Assembly (NCBI GenBank): GCA_938007935.1
Contig: CALLMD010000012.1
Span: 1 to 64,000, forward strand
DNA from: an uncultured Hellea sp.
GTDB taxonomy: Bacteria > Pseudomonadota > Alphaproteobacteria > Caulobacterales > Maricaulaceae
DNA: 64,000 nucleotides
Direction of reading: 5' to 3'
The translations under genes and the position numbers were made by a program. Positions 1 through 8,412 of the stretch are shown in pieces (the stretch's first letter is position 1; each line of letters starts with the position of its first letter). The notes below the pieces were generated by a model, which worked only from the letters and a program-made list of their open reading frames with translations, was not told the origin of the DNA and searched no databases.

Positions 1-654
1 ACAATTGGCGCTAATGAAATTCTGCGCTTTCATAGTGATGATCATCACCTAAACTTCACGCTAAGAGATGCAGCAGGAAATACTCTCGTTAATGACATTT
101 ACTCGCCTAGCGGCTCAGAATTAATTGCGGATAACCTCAGCGCGGGACAATACTTCCTCGCCGTAGAAGGAGGCTATTCCTTTCAAACAGGCGATGCCTA
201 TACCGTTACGACCTCACTTGTGGATGATGACTTTACAGGCGATATAACGACGAGTGGGGCTCTGGCGGTTGGTAGTAGCACGACTGGCATTATAGAGTAT
301 TCGGGTGATCAAGATTGGTTTGCAATCACAATTGGCGCTAATGAAGTTCTGCGCTTTCATAGTGATGATCAACACCTAAACTTCACGCTAAGAGATGCAG
401 CAGGAAATACTGTCGTTAATGACATTTACTCACCTAGCGGCTCAGAATTAATTGCGGATAACCTCAGCGCGGGACAATACTTCCTCGCCGTTGAGGGTAG
501 TTATTACTTTCAATCAGGCGATGCCTATACCGTTACGACCTCACTTGTGGATGATGACTTTACAGGCGATATAACGACGAGTGGGGCTCTGGCGGTTGGC
601 AGCAGCACGACTGGCATTATAGACTATTCGGGTGATAAAGATTGGTTCAGTCTT
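1..654 (+). repeat. 327-bp tandem coding repeat
   Basis: Bases 1-219 match 328-546 with about a dozen differences. Bases 220-327 match 547-654 almost exactly. The period is 327 bp, or 109 codons, so the frame is kept and each unit encodes one PPC-like module. The array continues past the left edge. After about 654 the third copy diverges abruptly. Confidence 0.9.
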
Positions 655-2712
655 ACCATAGACGAAACTGTGGCCGTTTTTCTTAGTGTTGACGGCTTTC
701 GCAATTCTTATAACCATGACGCCGTGCTTTATGATAGCCAAGGCAATCAACAAGCATTTTTCTCAAATAGCGCCCCAGTCACACTCACTGCTGGCACCTA
801 TTTTGTTTCAATTGAAAGTAATTCTTTCTATTTTTATCAAGAAGAGAACTATTCATTGACTCTTACCGAAGATATACGAGCTGACTATGCATCAGTTTTA
901 GATGTTAACAATGTTCAAGATTTCATTTTTGATGACGCTAGGGGTTTGCTTTATATCTCTACGACAGATGGCGATATACTTCGCTATGACATGGCAAGTG
1001 AAAGTTATCTGAGCGCTATAAATATTGGCGGGACTGCCGGTGAACTCAGCTTATCACAAGACGGTAATATGCTTTTTGTTACACAGGAAGATTATGTCAG
1101 TGGTTCACCAAATAATACGGCAAGTTTTCATAGGGTTAATTTAACGACGCTGACTGTTGATGATTATCACTATCAAACGGATGGCACATTTGAAATTGGC
1201 GCGACGGATATCGCGCTTGACGCCAATGGGAACCTAATTGTTAGTGGCACTGTTGCAGGCTCGGGCTGGGTTCCTCTGCGGTCTTTTTCTGATTTTGATA
1301 CCATGCTGGAATCAACAATAGTTGGACAGGTTAGGCAAAATTCATCCTTCGACCAGACGTCAGATGGACAGTTTATCTTAATTGTAGAAAGTAATATTTC
1401 CAACGGCCCTGTCAGTCTCTATTCCGCTGCAACAGGAACCATAATCGCAAATAACTATTCAAATGGATTTAATGACGGTAATAATGCCATTTCTGGAGAA
1501 GCAGGCCTGGCCGCAGTTGTTAATTATAACAACATGTACATATACGATTTTAATCTGAATGTTGTTGCCAACCTGACGGATGAATTTGGTTCTTCAACGC
1601 GTAAACTTGTGGAATTTTCTCCCGATGGAGAACATCTTTTTGTATGGACTTCCGAAACAAACCGCATTTCTGTGCTTGAAACAAACAATTTCCAGATTGT
1701 CGGAGATATTTATTTATCAGATCAAACACCTGCAGGAACATTTGATCGAAATATATTTATTAGTGAGGACGGTACAACACTATTTTCTAGTGTAAATGGA
1801 AATATTGAAATTATAGACCTAACGATAGCTGCCCCTTATTTAACTTCATTGATTTCAGGTACGGTTGGTGATGATAATCTTCTTGGTACAGCCAATGATG
1901 ATACGATTCTCGGCCTTGCAGGCAATGACAACCTTCACGGATTGGCTGGAGATGATTTGCTCGGCGGTGGCGGCGATAACGATATTCTGGATGGCGGTAA
2001 TGGTGAAGACAGCATCGATGGCGGCCTAGGTGATGATACCATACGCGGCGGCGGCGGTAATGATTCTATTGCGGGTGATTTGGGATCAGACAACATCTCA
2101 GCAGGTATTGGCGATGATATAGTGTATGGTGGCGGTCATAATGATACCATCCTAGGCCAAGGCGGCGCTGATATACTCTATGGTGATGGCGGAGCCGATA
2201 CGCTGCGCGGCGGGTCAGGCAATGATACGCTTTATGGCGGAGACGCAGCTGACCAGCTCTTTGGCCAAGGCAATAATGATATACTCTATGGTGAAGGCGG
2301 CAATGATACGCTTATCGGCGCGGCAGGCTCAGACCAGCTCTTTGGCGGAGATGGTAATGATATCTTAAACGGCTCTGTTGGCGCTGACCGGTTAGATGGC
2401 GGCGCGGGGAATGATGTCCTGAACGGGGGCGGAGCTGACGGCGCGCGTGATACCTTTGTCTTTGCCGTTGGTTATGATGAGGACCGAATCAATAGCTTTG
2501 ATCAAGCGGGCAATGACCGCTTAGAGCTTGATGACGCGCTTTGGGCAGACACAGGTTCCCTCACCGCGCAAGAAGTCGTTGATATGTTTGGCAGCCTTAA
2601 CGCTACTGGTACAATCCTCACGCTAGACTTTGGTAATGGAGATATCCTGGAAATCCAAAACGGCGCTGGCATAGATATTGATACCTTCGGTGCGGACATA
2701 ATAATTATTTAG
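1..2712 (+). CDS. RTX-type secreted protein, 5' end outside window
   Basis: The reading frame is open from base 1, so the gene starts upstream; the GTG at 220 is internal, not a start. About 903 residues are visible. Bases 1-880 encode repeated beta-sandwich modules like bacterial pre-peptidase C-terminal domains (DWF at the start, AGQYFLAVEG at the end). Bases 880-1850 encode a beta-propeller-like region with repeated strands. Bases 1860-2450 encode many glycine/aspartate nonapeptides of the GGxGNDxL type, which bind calcium in RTX proteins. The last 85 residues resemble the C-terminal secretion segment of type I substrates (DTFVFAVGYDED, then hydrophobic DIIII). I infer a large extracellular or surface protein exported by a type I system. 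No catalytic domain is visible and no secretion genes are nearby. Confidence 0.85.
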   Translation, partial: TIGANEILRFHSDDHHLNFTLRDAAGNTLVNDIYSPSGSELIADNLSAGQYFLAVEGGYSFQTGDAYTVTTSLVDDDFTGDITTSGALAVGSSTTGIIEYSGDQDWFAITIGANEVLRFHSDDQHLNFTLRDAAGNTVVNDIYSPSGSELIADNLSAGQYFLAVEGSYYFQSGDAYTVTTSLVDDDFTGDITTSGALAVGSSTTGIIDYSGDKDWFSLTIDETVAVFLSVDGFRNSYNHDAVLYDSQGNQQAFFSNSAPVTLTAGTYFVSIESNSFYFYQEENYSLTLTEDIRADYASVLDVNNVQDFIFDDARGLLYISTTDGDILRYDMASESYLSAINIGGTAGELSLSQDGNMLFVTQEDYVSGSPNNTASFHRVNLTTLTVDDYHYQTDGTFEIGATDIALDANGNLIVSGTVAGSGWVPLRSFSDFDTMLESTIVGQVRQNSSFDQTSDGQFILIVESNISNGPVSLYSAATGTIIANNYSNGFNDGNNAISGEAGLAAVVNYNNMYIYDFNLNVVANLTDEFGSSTRKLVEFSPDGEHLFVWTSETNRISVLETNNFQIVGDIYLSDQTPAGTFDRNIFISEDGTTLFSSVNGNIEIIDLTIAAPYLTSLISGTVGDDNLLGTANDDTILGLAGNDNLHGLAGDDLLGGGGDNDILDGGNGEDSIDGGLGDDTIRGGGGNDSIAGDLGSDNISAGIGDDIVYGGGHNDTILGQGGADILYGDGGADTLRGGSGNDTLYGGDAADQLFGQGNNDILYGEGGNDTLIGAAGSDQLFGGDGNDILNGSVGADRLDGGAGNDVLNGGGADGARDTFVFAVGYDEDRINSFDQAGNDRLELDDALWADTGSLTAQEVVDMFGSLNATGTILTLDFGNGDILEIQNGAGIDIDTFGADIIII

Positions 2713-2760
2713 TGGATTTGCACCCGGGCAAACAGCCTACCCAATAGTACAATTTAAACC

Positions 2761-2871
2761 TCACTCAAAAACGGGTTTCGAGGTAAAGCTGCGCCCTGTT
2801 CCCATCGCCTGAGTAAAAGTAGACTTAGGATTAGACAGGTTCGCGCCAAAGGCAATATAGATACAGCTCAT
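2761..2871 (-). pseudogene. possible 3' remnant of an outer-membrane receptor gene
   Basis: A 36-codon open frame runs from an ATG at 2871 to a TGA at 2761. Its translation (YIAFGANLSNPK, then GTGRSFTSKPVFE) resembles the last beta strands of a TonB-dependent receptor, where a G-R-aromatic segment precedes the terminus. There is no ribosome binding site. It may equally be chance coding in the 200-bp gap between the RTX gene and the NYN gene. Confidence 0.2.
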
Positions 2872-2912
2872 ATTTTGACTATTTTTTACTTATTTAATTC
2901 CAAGGAGCCCGC

Positions 2913-3473
2913 ATGGCTTTCTATCCTGATGAACGCATAGCGATCTTTATTGACGGGTCAAACCTCTATTCCACCGTTAAGCAACTCGACTTTGATATTG
3001 ATTATAAAAAAATGCTGGACTTATTTCGCGGTAAAGGCCGTCTTATCCGCGCAAATTATTATACGGCGCTGGTCGAAGAAGCCGATTATTCCCCCATCCG
3101 TCCGCTGGTCGATTGGCTGGATTATAATGGCTATCACTGCATCACAAAGCCCGCCAAATCTCAAATTGACCGCGATGGTCGCCGTCACACCAAAGGCAAT
3201 ATGGACGCCGAAATGATTGTCGATATGTTAGAACTCGCCCCCCATATCGACCACATGATCCTCTATACAGGCGATGGGGATTTTAAAGCCCCCGTAGAAG
3301 CCGTTCAGAAAAAAGGCGTCCGCGTGACTGTGGTCTCATCAAGGCGCTCTAAACCGCCTATGCTCGCCGATGAGCTACGCCGCCAATGTGATGACTTTAT
3401 TGAAATCGCGGATATGGATAAAATCTTCGGGCGGCCCAAAGACAGTCAGCCAAATAATGAGGATGAACACTAA
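2913..3473 (+). CDS. NYN domain protein, LabA/DUF88 family
   Basis: The 186-residue protein matches the LabA/DUF88 branch of NYN domains, PIN-like folds that usually act as metal-dependent RNases. The acidic motifs are present: FIDGSN (D14), KGNMD (D98) and TGDGD (D121, D123). Length is normal for the family. The ATG at 2913 follows a good AAGGAG site. The stop codon shares one base with the start of the uracil-DNA glycosylase gene, so the two are probably co-transcribed and translationally coupled. RNase activity is inferred from the family only; the RNA target is unknown. Confidence 0.85.
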   Translation: MAFYPDERIAIFIDGSNLYSTVKQLDFDIDYKKMLDLFRGKGRLIRANYYTALVEEADYSPIRPLVDWLDYNGYHCITKPAKSQIDRDGRRHTKGNMDAEMIVDMLELAPHIDHMILYTGDGDFKAPVEAVQKKGVRVTVVSSRRSKPPMLADELRRQCDDFIEIADMDKIFGRPKDSQPNNEDEH

Positions 3474-4114
3474 TGGCCTTCGAGGAACCGCATCGCGATT
3501 GCGATCTCTGCCCGCGCTTGCGCAATTTCCTGCTCGAAAAACGCAAAGAACTGCCCACATATTTTAACGCCCCCGTCCCGAGCTTTGGCGATCCTAAACC
3601 CAAGCTGCTTATAGTCGGCCTTGCCCCCGGCATGCACGGCGCCAATCAAACGGGGCGGCCCTTTACGGGGGATTGGGCGGGGGATTTGCTCTACGCGGCT
3701 ATAGACAAATACGGATTTTCCAGAGGGACGTATCGCGGCACGGCAGATGACGGGCTGACCCTGACCGGCGCGATGATTACCAATGCCGTGCGCTGCGTGC
3801 CGCCGCAAAACAAACCTATCGGCGCAGAATGCGCGGCCTGCCGCCCATTTCTGACCGCGCAAATCGAGGACCTGACCTCAGTCAAAGCCATTCTCTGCCT
3901 CGGAAAAATAAGCCATGACAATACTGTGCGCGCTATGGGCCTGAGGTTAAAAGACTATCCCTTCGGACATCACAAAATTCATGAGCTGAGCGGCGGGCGG
4001 CGGCTCTATTCCAGCTATCATTGCTCGCGCTACAACACGAACACTAAACGCCTCACGCAGGAAATGTTCTATAACGTCTTCGCCGATATTCGCGGCTTTG
4101 TTGATGCGGGATAA
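3473..4114 (+). CDS. uracil-DNA glycosylase, type 5 (UDGb-like)
   Basis: Removes uracil and related deaminated bases from DNA in base excision repair. The 213-residue protein has the family 5 first motif GLAPGMHGANQTG (residues 49-61) followed by FTGD, and the second motif HCSRYNTNTKRLT (from residue 183). Cysteines at 10, 13, 108 and 120/123 fit the four ligands of the iron-sulfur cluster of families 4 and 5. The start ATG overlaps the last base of the NYN gene stop. No terminator is evident after it. Confidence 0.85.
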   Translation: MAFEEPHRDCDLCPRLRNFLLEKRKELPTYFNAPVPSFGDPKPKLLIVGLAPGMHGANQTGRPFTGDWAGDLLYAAIDKYGFSRGTYRGTADDGLTLTGAMITNAVRCVPPQNKPIGAECAACRPFLTAQIEDLTSVKAILCLGKISHDNTVRAMGLRLKDYPFGHHKIHELSGGRRLYSSYHCSRYNTNTKRLTQEMFYNVFADIRGFVDAG

Positions 4115-4302
4115 TATTGTCTTGAACGCGTATGAGAGCGTTATCTTTAAACACGCATTAACCATGAATTGAGTTTACGAAACATTAGCCTTAATTTGTA
4201 GGACTTCATTCCATTCCAATATGTTAGATAAGACGTGGCGCGACCGAGCTAAACTTTTGATGTGGGATCAAGATGATAGCTGGTTTGTGAAGAGCTAATA
4301 CT

Positions 4303-4548
4303 GTGGAAAATGATATAGAAAGATGGCTTAACTTTGCGGTTAAAGTCGAAAACAAGCTGCAAACGATTAATAATGATCGTTATTCGGAAAATTATATTAC
4401 GGGAATCTCCGATTTACTAAACGAATTACGTAGCGAAGCCGCCAATCTTACCAACACAAGCCTGATGGATAATCAAGACCGCTATTTCAAAGTTAACAAG
4501 CTTGCACAAAAACTTAGAAACACAGCCTATTTCGCACATCATGCGTAA
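4303..4548 (+). CDS. small unknown protein, 81 residues
   Basis: Not recognised. The frame has a GTG start at 4303; an in-frame stop lies 15 bases upstream, so no earlier start is possible. The product is soluble, charged and mostly helical in appearance (ERWLNFAVKVENKLQ, ISDLLNELRSEAANL), with no signal peptide or cysteine. A 25-codon frame (4221-4298, MLDKTWRDRAKLL at its start) ends 4 bases before the GTG and could couple translation, but has no clear ribosome binding site. The plausible amino-acid composition supports a real gene moderately. Confidence 0.5.
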   Translation: MENDIERWLNFAVKVENKLQTINNDRYSENYITGISDLLNELRSEAANLTNTSLMDNQDRYFKVNKLAQKLRNTAYFAHHA

Positions 4549-4715
4549 CTAACAGCGTTAGCTGCGATTTTCGTTTCGATGTCTTGCTGCGAGATTGAAT
4601 GATCTAAACCGCCCAAAACGGCCGCTCGCGTCACTTCCGCTATGCTTAGGAGGCATTAGAAGCTCCCTTCGGGCAATAGAAATTTTCCTGTCTTCTATAT
4701 TATTTGGTGATAATG

Positions 4716-4765
4716 ATGAGAATGTAACAGGCTTACCTTATAATACGGGTTGAACGGAGAGAGCT
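4716..4765 (+). promoter_or_regulatory. predicted promoter and ribosome site of the thiolase operon
   Basis: A perfect -10 hexamer TATAAT lies at 4739-4744, about 21 bases before the TTG start at 4766. The -35 region is poor. A CGGAGAG ribosome site sits just before the start codon. The implied leader is about 15 nt. Confidence 0.45.
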
Positions 4766-5953
4766 TTGCCACAAACAGAAAAAACGATTGTCGCTGGTGT
4801 TGGTATGATAAAATTCGGCAAACCTGGTGCGTCTGAAAGTTACGACGTAATGGGGGAGCAGGCTATTCGTCAGGCACTACATGATTGCGGCCTAGATTAC
4901 AGCCATGTTCAGCAGGCTTATGCCGGCTATGTTTACGGCGACTCGACTTGCGGACAGAAAGTCATCTACCGCATCGGTATGACGGGCGTCCCCGTTATTA
5001 ACGTCAATAATAATTGCTCAACCGGATCAACGGCGCTGTACCTCGCCCGTCAAGCCATAGAACACGGCGTTGCAGACTGTGTGCTAGCTGTCGGATTTGA
5101 GCAGATGAGCCGCGGCGCGCTTGGCAACATGTATAAGGACCGTCCAAGTCCGTTTGACGATTTCGATGCGGAATGCGCTGACCTTTTTGAATTTGAAGCG
5201 CCTTTGGCCCTCCGTTATTTCGGAGGTGCGGGTAAAAGCCATATGGATAAATACGGCACGGAGTTGGCCGACTTTGCGAAAATTCGCGCCAAAGCCTCAC
5301 GCCATGCAGTAAACAATCCGCTCGCCTTATTCCGCTCAGAATTATCTGAGGGCGACGTTATGCAATCGCCCGTCATGATACCGGGTGTCATGACGCGTCT
5401 TATGGCATGCCCGCCAACATGCGGTGCGGCGGCGGCCGTTTTAGTTTCCGAAAACTTTGCTAAGAAACATGGCCTCAGCACAGGCGTTCAAATCATCGCC
5501 CAAAATATGACTACGGATTACTGCTCTACTTTTGAAGCCCATGATATGATTCAGTTGGTCGGATATGATATGACAAGCGCCTCAGCGAACTCTGTCTACG
5601 AACAAGCCGGCATTGGCGCAGACGATATCGATGTTGTCGAGCTGCATGACTGTTTTGCTCAAAACGAACTGATTACTTACGAAGGTCTGGGTCTATGCCC
5701 TGAAGGGGGCGCACAAAAATTCATTGCCGACGGTGACAATACCTATGGCGGCAAGGTCGTAACTAATCCATCGGGCGGTCTACTCTCTAAAGGTCATCCA
5801 CTCGGCGCGACAGGTCTGGCGCAGTGTTACGAGCTGACGCATCAGCTTCGCGGCACAGCAGATGCCCGCCAAGTGGCCGGCGCGAAAACAGCACTACAGC
5901 ACAATCTCGGGCTCGGCGGGGCTTGCGTCGTCACCCTCTATCAGGCGGCTTAG
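4766..5953 (+). CDS. SCP-x-type 3-ketoacyl-CoA thiolase
   Basis: The 395-residue protein aligns along its whole length with the thiolase domain of animal sterol carrier protein X: GYVYGDSTCGQ, INVNNNCSTGSTAL with nucleophile C84, ELHDCF (H294), GDNTYGGK, and GHPLGATGLAQC (H344). SCP-x thiolase cleaves branched 3-oxo-acyl-CoA such as the bile-acid side chain; that substrate is inferred here. No SCP2 lipid-binding domain follows. The start is TTG at 4766, the only one placed after the CGGAGAG site. The acyl-CoA ligase begins 3 bases after its stop, so the two form an operon. Next to a steroid-nucleus cluster, side-chain removal is the best guess. Confidence 0.85.
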   Translation: MPQTEKTIVAGVGMIKFGKPGASESYDVMGEQAIRQALHDCGLDYSHVQQAYAGYVYGDSTCGQKVIYRIGMTGVPVINVNNNCSTGSTALYLARQAIEHGVADCVLAVGFEQMSRGALGNMYKDRPSPFDDFDAECADLFEFEAPLALRYFGGAGKSHMDKYGTELADFAKIRAKASRHAVNNPLALFRSELSEGDVMQSPVMIPGVMTRLMACPPTCGAAAAVLVSENFAKKHGLSTGVQIIAQNMTTDYCSTFEAHDMIQLVGYDMTSASANSVYEQAGIGADDIDVVELHDCFAQNELITYEGLGLCPEGGAQKFIADGDNTYGGKVVTNPSGGLLSKGHPLGATGLAQCYELTHQLRGTADARQVAGAKTALQHNLGLGGACVVTLYQAA

Positions 5954-5956
5954 CTT

Positions 5957-7519
5957 ATGATGGGATTAACCGAACCGCTTCATAGGGCGGCCTATTCTAC
6001 GCCCCACAAGCCTGCGACCATTTTCGGAGAGCGGACGCGAAGCTGGGCAGAGTTTAAAGACCGCGCGGCTCGTTTGGCTGCTGGGCTTAAGTCTAATGGC
6101 GTCAACGCTGGAGATCCTATTGCTATTCTTGGCCTGAATTCTGATCGATATCTTGAATATTACTACGCTGTGTGGTGGCTAGGCGCGGTTGTCGTGCCCA
6201 TGAATATTCGCTGGTCAGTCGCAGAGAACGCCTATTCTCTCAATGACTCGGGCGCGAAAGTCATGTTCATAGACGCCCAATTTTCACCGCTTATCCCGCA
6301 AATAAAAGCTGAAGCGAAAGGCCTGACTACCCTTATTTACTTAGATGATGAAAAGTGCCCAGAAGGCCTGTTGGATTTTGAGGCCTTGATTGCGAACAAC
6401 GCCCCCATGGAGGATGCCCGCAAAAGCGGCGAGGATTTGGCCGGCATTTTCTATACAGGCGGCACGACAGGCTTCCCCAAAGGTGTGCTCATTCCGCACC
6501 GCGCATTATGGTTTAACGGCTTATCCCTCGCGAAACTTATCGAGACATCGGAGGAGACGAAATATCTCCATGCTGCGCCGATGTTTCACTTGGCAGATGG
6601 CGCAGCATCTCTGGCTACAACGGCGGTCGGCGGCACCCATGTTATCATCCCAATGTTTACGCCAGACGGTGTTTTAACGGCGATTGGCGCGAATAAAATT
6701 ACGCATAGCCTTTTGGTGCCAACGATGATTGGCATGCTTGTGCAAAGCCAGTCTTATACGCCAGACCACTTATCTTCATTGACACATTTAATTTATGGCG
6801 GCTCGCCAATCCCAGAAGGCATTTTACGCCAACTAATTAGAGAGCTTCCTTGGGTCGGCCTCATCAATGCCTATGGTCAAACAGAGATGGCACCAGTCAT
6901 CAGCGCGCTCGCCCCAAAACATCACGTTCTCGATGGCCCCCATGCGGACCGATTTAAATCGGTCGGGCAAGTCGCGCCGGGCGTTGAAATTCGTATTGTC
7001 GATGAAAATGGCAAGGACGTGCCGCGCGGTGAGGTCGGCGAGATCGTTGCGCGGAGCCCTGGCTCCATGCAGGGCTATCATAATAAACCCGAGCAAACCA
7101 AAAAGACCCTTGACAATGGCTGGATCAAAACAGGTGACGGCGCTCGTATGGATGAAGACGGGTTTTTGTTTATCGTCGACCGCGTCAAAGACATGGTGAT
7201 TACTGGCGGCGAAAATGTATTTTCCGCCGAAGTCGAAAACGCAGTTTCAACATTCCCCGGTGTCATGCAAGTCGCCGTCATTGGCATACCTGACGAGCAG
7301 TGGGGCGAAGCTGTTCATGCCATTATCGTCACCCAAGGTGGGGTAACACTAGATAGTGAGGCTATAACAGCGCATTGCCGAAACCAACTTGCCAATTATA
7401 AACTTCCAAGATCATTCGAATTCAAGGCTGAGCCTTTGCCACTTTCTGGAGCGGGTAAAGTTTTAAAACGTGAACTTCGAAAGCCTCATTGGGGCGGGCA
7501 TGAGAAAGGCGTAAGCTAA
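5957..7519 (+). CDS. acyl-CoA synthetase (AMP-forming), FadD type
   Basis: Class I adenylate-forming ligase of 520 residues that would activate a carboxylic acid with ATP and CoA. Visible motifs are the P-loop YTGGTTGFPKG (near residue 170), AYGQTE near residue 305, TGD and the hinge VDRVKDMVITGGENV near residue 410, and the C-terminal lysine region LPLSGAGKVLKRELR. No membrane segment. It follows the SCP-x thiolase by 3 bases. Given that partner I infer a steroid or bile-acid side-chain or fatty-acyl substrate; sequence alone does not fix it. A weak GC hairpin at 7522-7536 follows the stop. Confidence 0.85.
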   Translation: MMGLTEPLHRAAYSTPHKPATIFGERTRSWAEFKDRAARLAAGLKSNGVNAGDPIAILGLNSDRYLEYYYAVWWLGAVVVPMNIRWSVAENAYSLNDSGAKVMFIDAQFSPLIPQIKAEAKGLTTLIYLDDEKCPEGLLDFEALIANNAPMEDARKSGEDLAGIFYTGGTTGFPKGVLIPHRALWFNGLSLAKLIETSEETKYLHAAPMFHLADGAASLATTAVGGTHVIIPMFTPDGVLTAIGANKITHSLLVPTMIGMLVQSQSYTPDHLSSLTHLIYGGSPIPEGILRQLIRELPWVGLINAYGQTEMAPVISALAPKHHVLDGPHADRFKSVGQVAPGVEIRIVDENGKDVPRGEVGEIVARSPGSMQGYHNKPEQTKKTLDNGWIKTGDGARMDEDGFLFIVDRVKDMVITGGENVFSAEVENAVSTFPGVMQVAVIGIPDEQWGEAVHAIIVTQGGVTLDSEAITAHCRNQLANYKLPRSFEFKAEPLPLSGAGKVLKRELRKPHWGGHEKGVS

Positions 7520-7521
7520 CG

Positions 7522-7536
7522 CCTCCTATTGGGAGG
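7522..7536 (+). terminator. weak hairpin after acyl-CoA synthetase
   Basis: CCTCC (7522-7526) pairs with GGAGG (7532-7536) just after the stop codon. No uridine run follows, so termination is doubtful. Confidence 0.25.
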
Positions 7537-7580
7537 GATTAATTAAGCTTCGCATATCAATCCTCGCTACCACCATTAAA

Positions 7581-7987
7581 TTCTCATTTCTTTTCAAGCC
7601 CTTATCAAAAAAGCAAAGAGATTAATCCTCACGCCTGCGAAGTGGACTTATATTTCTTGTGTCATCGGGAAACTATCCTCGGTGATGTAAGTTTCAGTTG
7701 AAGCGCATTTTCTTTTCAAGAAATTGCACGGGATAGGCTAACGCGTAGGTTTGTTGTCAACTGGACGGTGAGACTGAGCAGCTTGCGTGTATTTGCTGTG
7801 TTCATTTGCGAGATGCAAGTGAACTGGCAAAAGCACATTACGACCAAGCCTGTGCCGGGTCTTTGTAGCGGGGCCTGACCACTGCGTTTAGCGATATTTG
7901 GTATTGTATCGTGTACGGACGTGACTGTGGGATTTTCCAAAGAGGCCGCTACACAAAAATCATCGCCGCAGGGTCAGTGCCTTGTAA
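7581..7987 (+). repeat. dispersed structured repeat, copy A
   Basis: This 407-bp stretch matches 63618-64000 in the same orientation. Long near-identical runs are at 7581-7597 and from about 7767 to 7868, and both copies end with the same 24-base string finishing in CCTTGTAA. A hairpin with a 10-bp stem (7800-7809 with 7815-7824) is kept. Relative to copy B it has a one-base deletion near 7858 and non-synonymous changes in the only candidate frame, so coding is unlikely. The rest of the gap 7520-8138 holds no gene. Confidence 0.85.
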
Positions 7988-8044
7988 AACATCTTAGAAT
8001 AAATTTGGTATCCATCAGGGTATCTGACTCTGCGGACTGTCCTC

Positions 8045-8073
8045 GTTGAATTTTTCCGAAGGAAAAAATCAAC
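8045..8073. other. 13-bp stem-loop
   Basis: GTTGAATTTTTCC (8045-8057) pairs with GGAAAAAATCAAC (8061-8073) with one mismatch and a GAA loop. It lies downstream of the minus-strand zinc-finger gene and could be part of its 3' end. Confidence 0.5.
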
Positions 8074-8092
8074 CAAAGAGAACGCTTTTTGT

Positions 8093-8108
8093 GGATTTTT
8101 TAAAATCC
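8093..8108 (-). terminator. AT-rich hairpin downstream of zinc-finger gene
   Basis: GGATTTT (8093-8099) pairs with AAAATCC (8102-8108). On the minus strand it lies 30 bases past the zinc-finger stop and may end the long steroid operon. The stem is weak and lacks a classical U-run. Confidence 0.35.
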
Positions 8109-8138
8109 GAGTCTAAGGACAGGGTAAATCCGTCTTGT

Positions 8139-8330
8139 TTAATGCGCGCCGTCTGCCGCGTCTTTACTCAGTTTAAAAACGATACCGCAATATTTACAGG
8201 TGACCTGTGTATCCACGCCCATATCCAGATAGGTTTTGGGGTGGCCAAGTGCGCCTCCGCCGCCATCACAGGCGACACGGCGTTTGGTCACAATCACGGG
8301 ATCTTTGGCGTTAATTTTGGAGGCTGACAT
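8139..8330 (-). CDS. zinc-finger domain protein (zf-CHCC, NDUFS6-like)
   Basis: The 63-residue protein has the compact zf-CHCC pattern: VACDGGGGALGHP, then VTCKYCGIVFKL, giving a Cys-His-Cys-Cys zinc site. Homologous proteins are widespread in alphaproteobacteria, and the eukaryotic relative is complex I subunit NDUFS6. I chose the ATG at 8330, preceded by GAGTGG; a TTG four codons earlier (8342) is less likely. It lies 82 bases after the sulfatase gene on the same strand, at the end of the long operon, but is probably a housekeeping gene. Confidence 0.8.
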   Translation of the reverse strand: MSASKINAKDPVIVTKRRVACDGGGGALGHPKTYLDMGVDTQVTCKYCGIVFKLSKDAADGAH

Positions 8331-8412
8331 AAATCCACTCAAATCAGTTTCGTTACACCTGACCTAAGCGAGCGCTCCTTATCGGTCAACTCGCTTCATG
8401 CCATTTTATGCA

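Noticed and set aside
8046-8327. Plus-strand frame of 93 codons
   Set aside because: Lies over the zinc-finger gene, which has a recognisable motif on the other strand.
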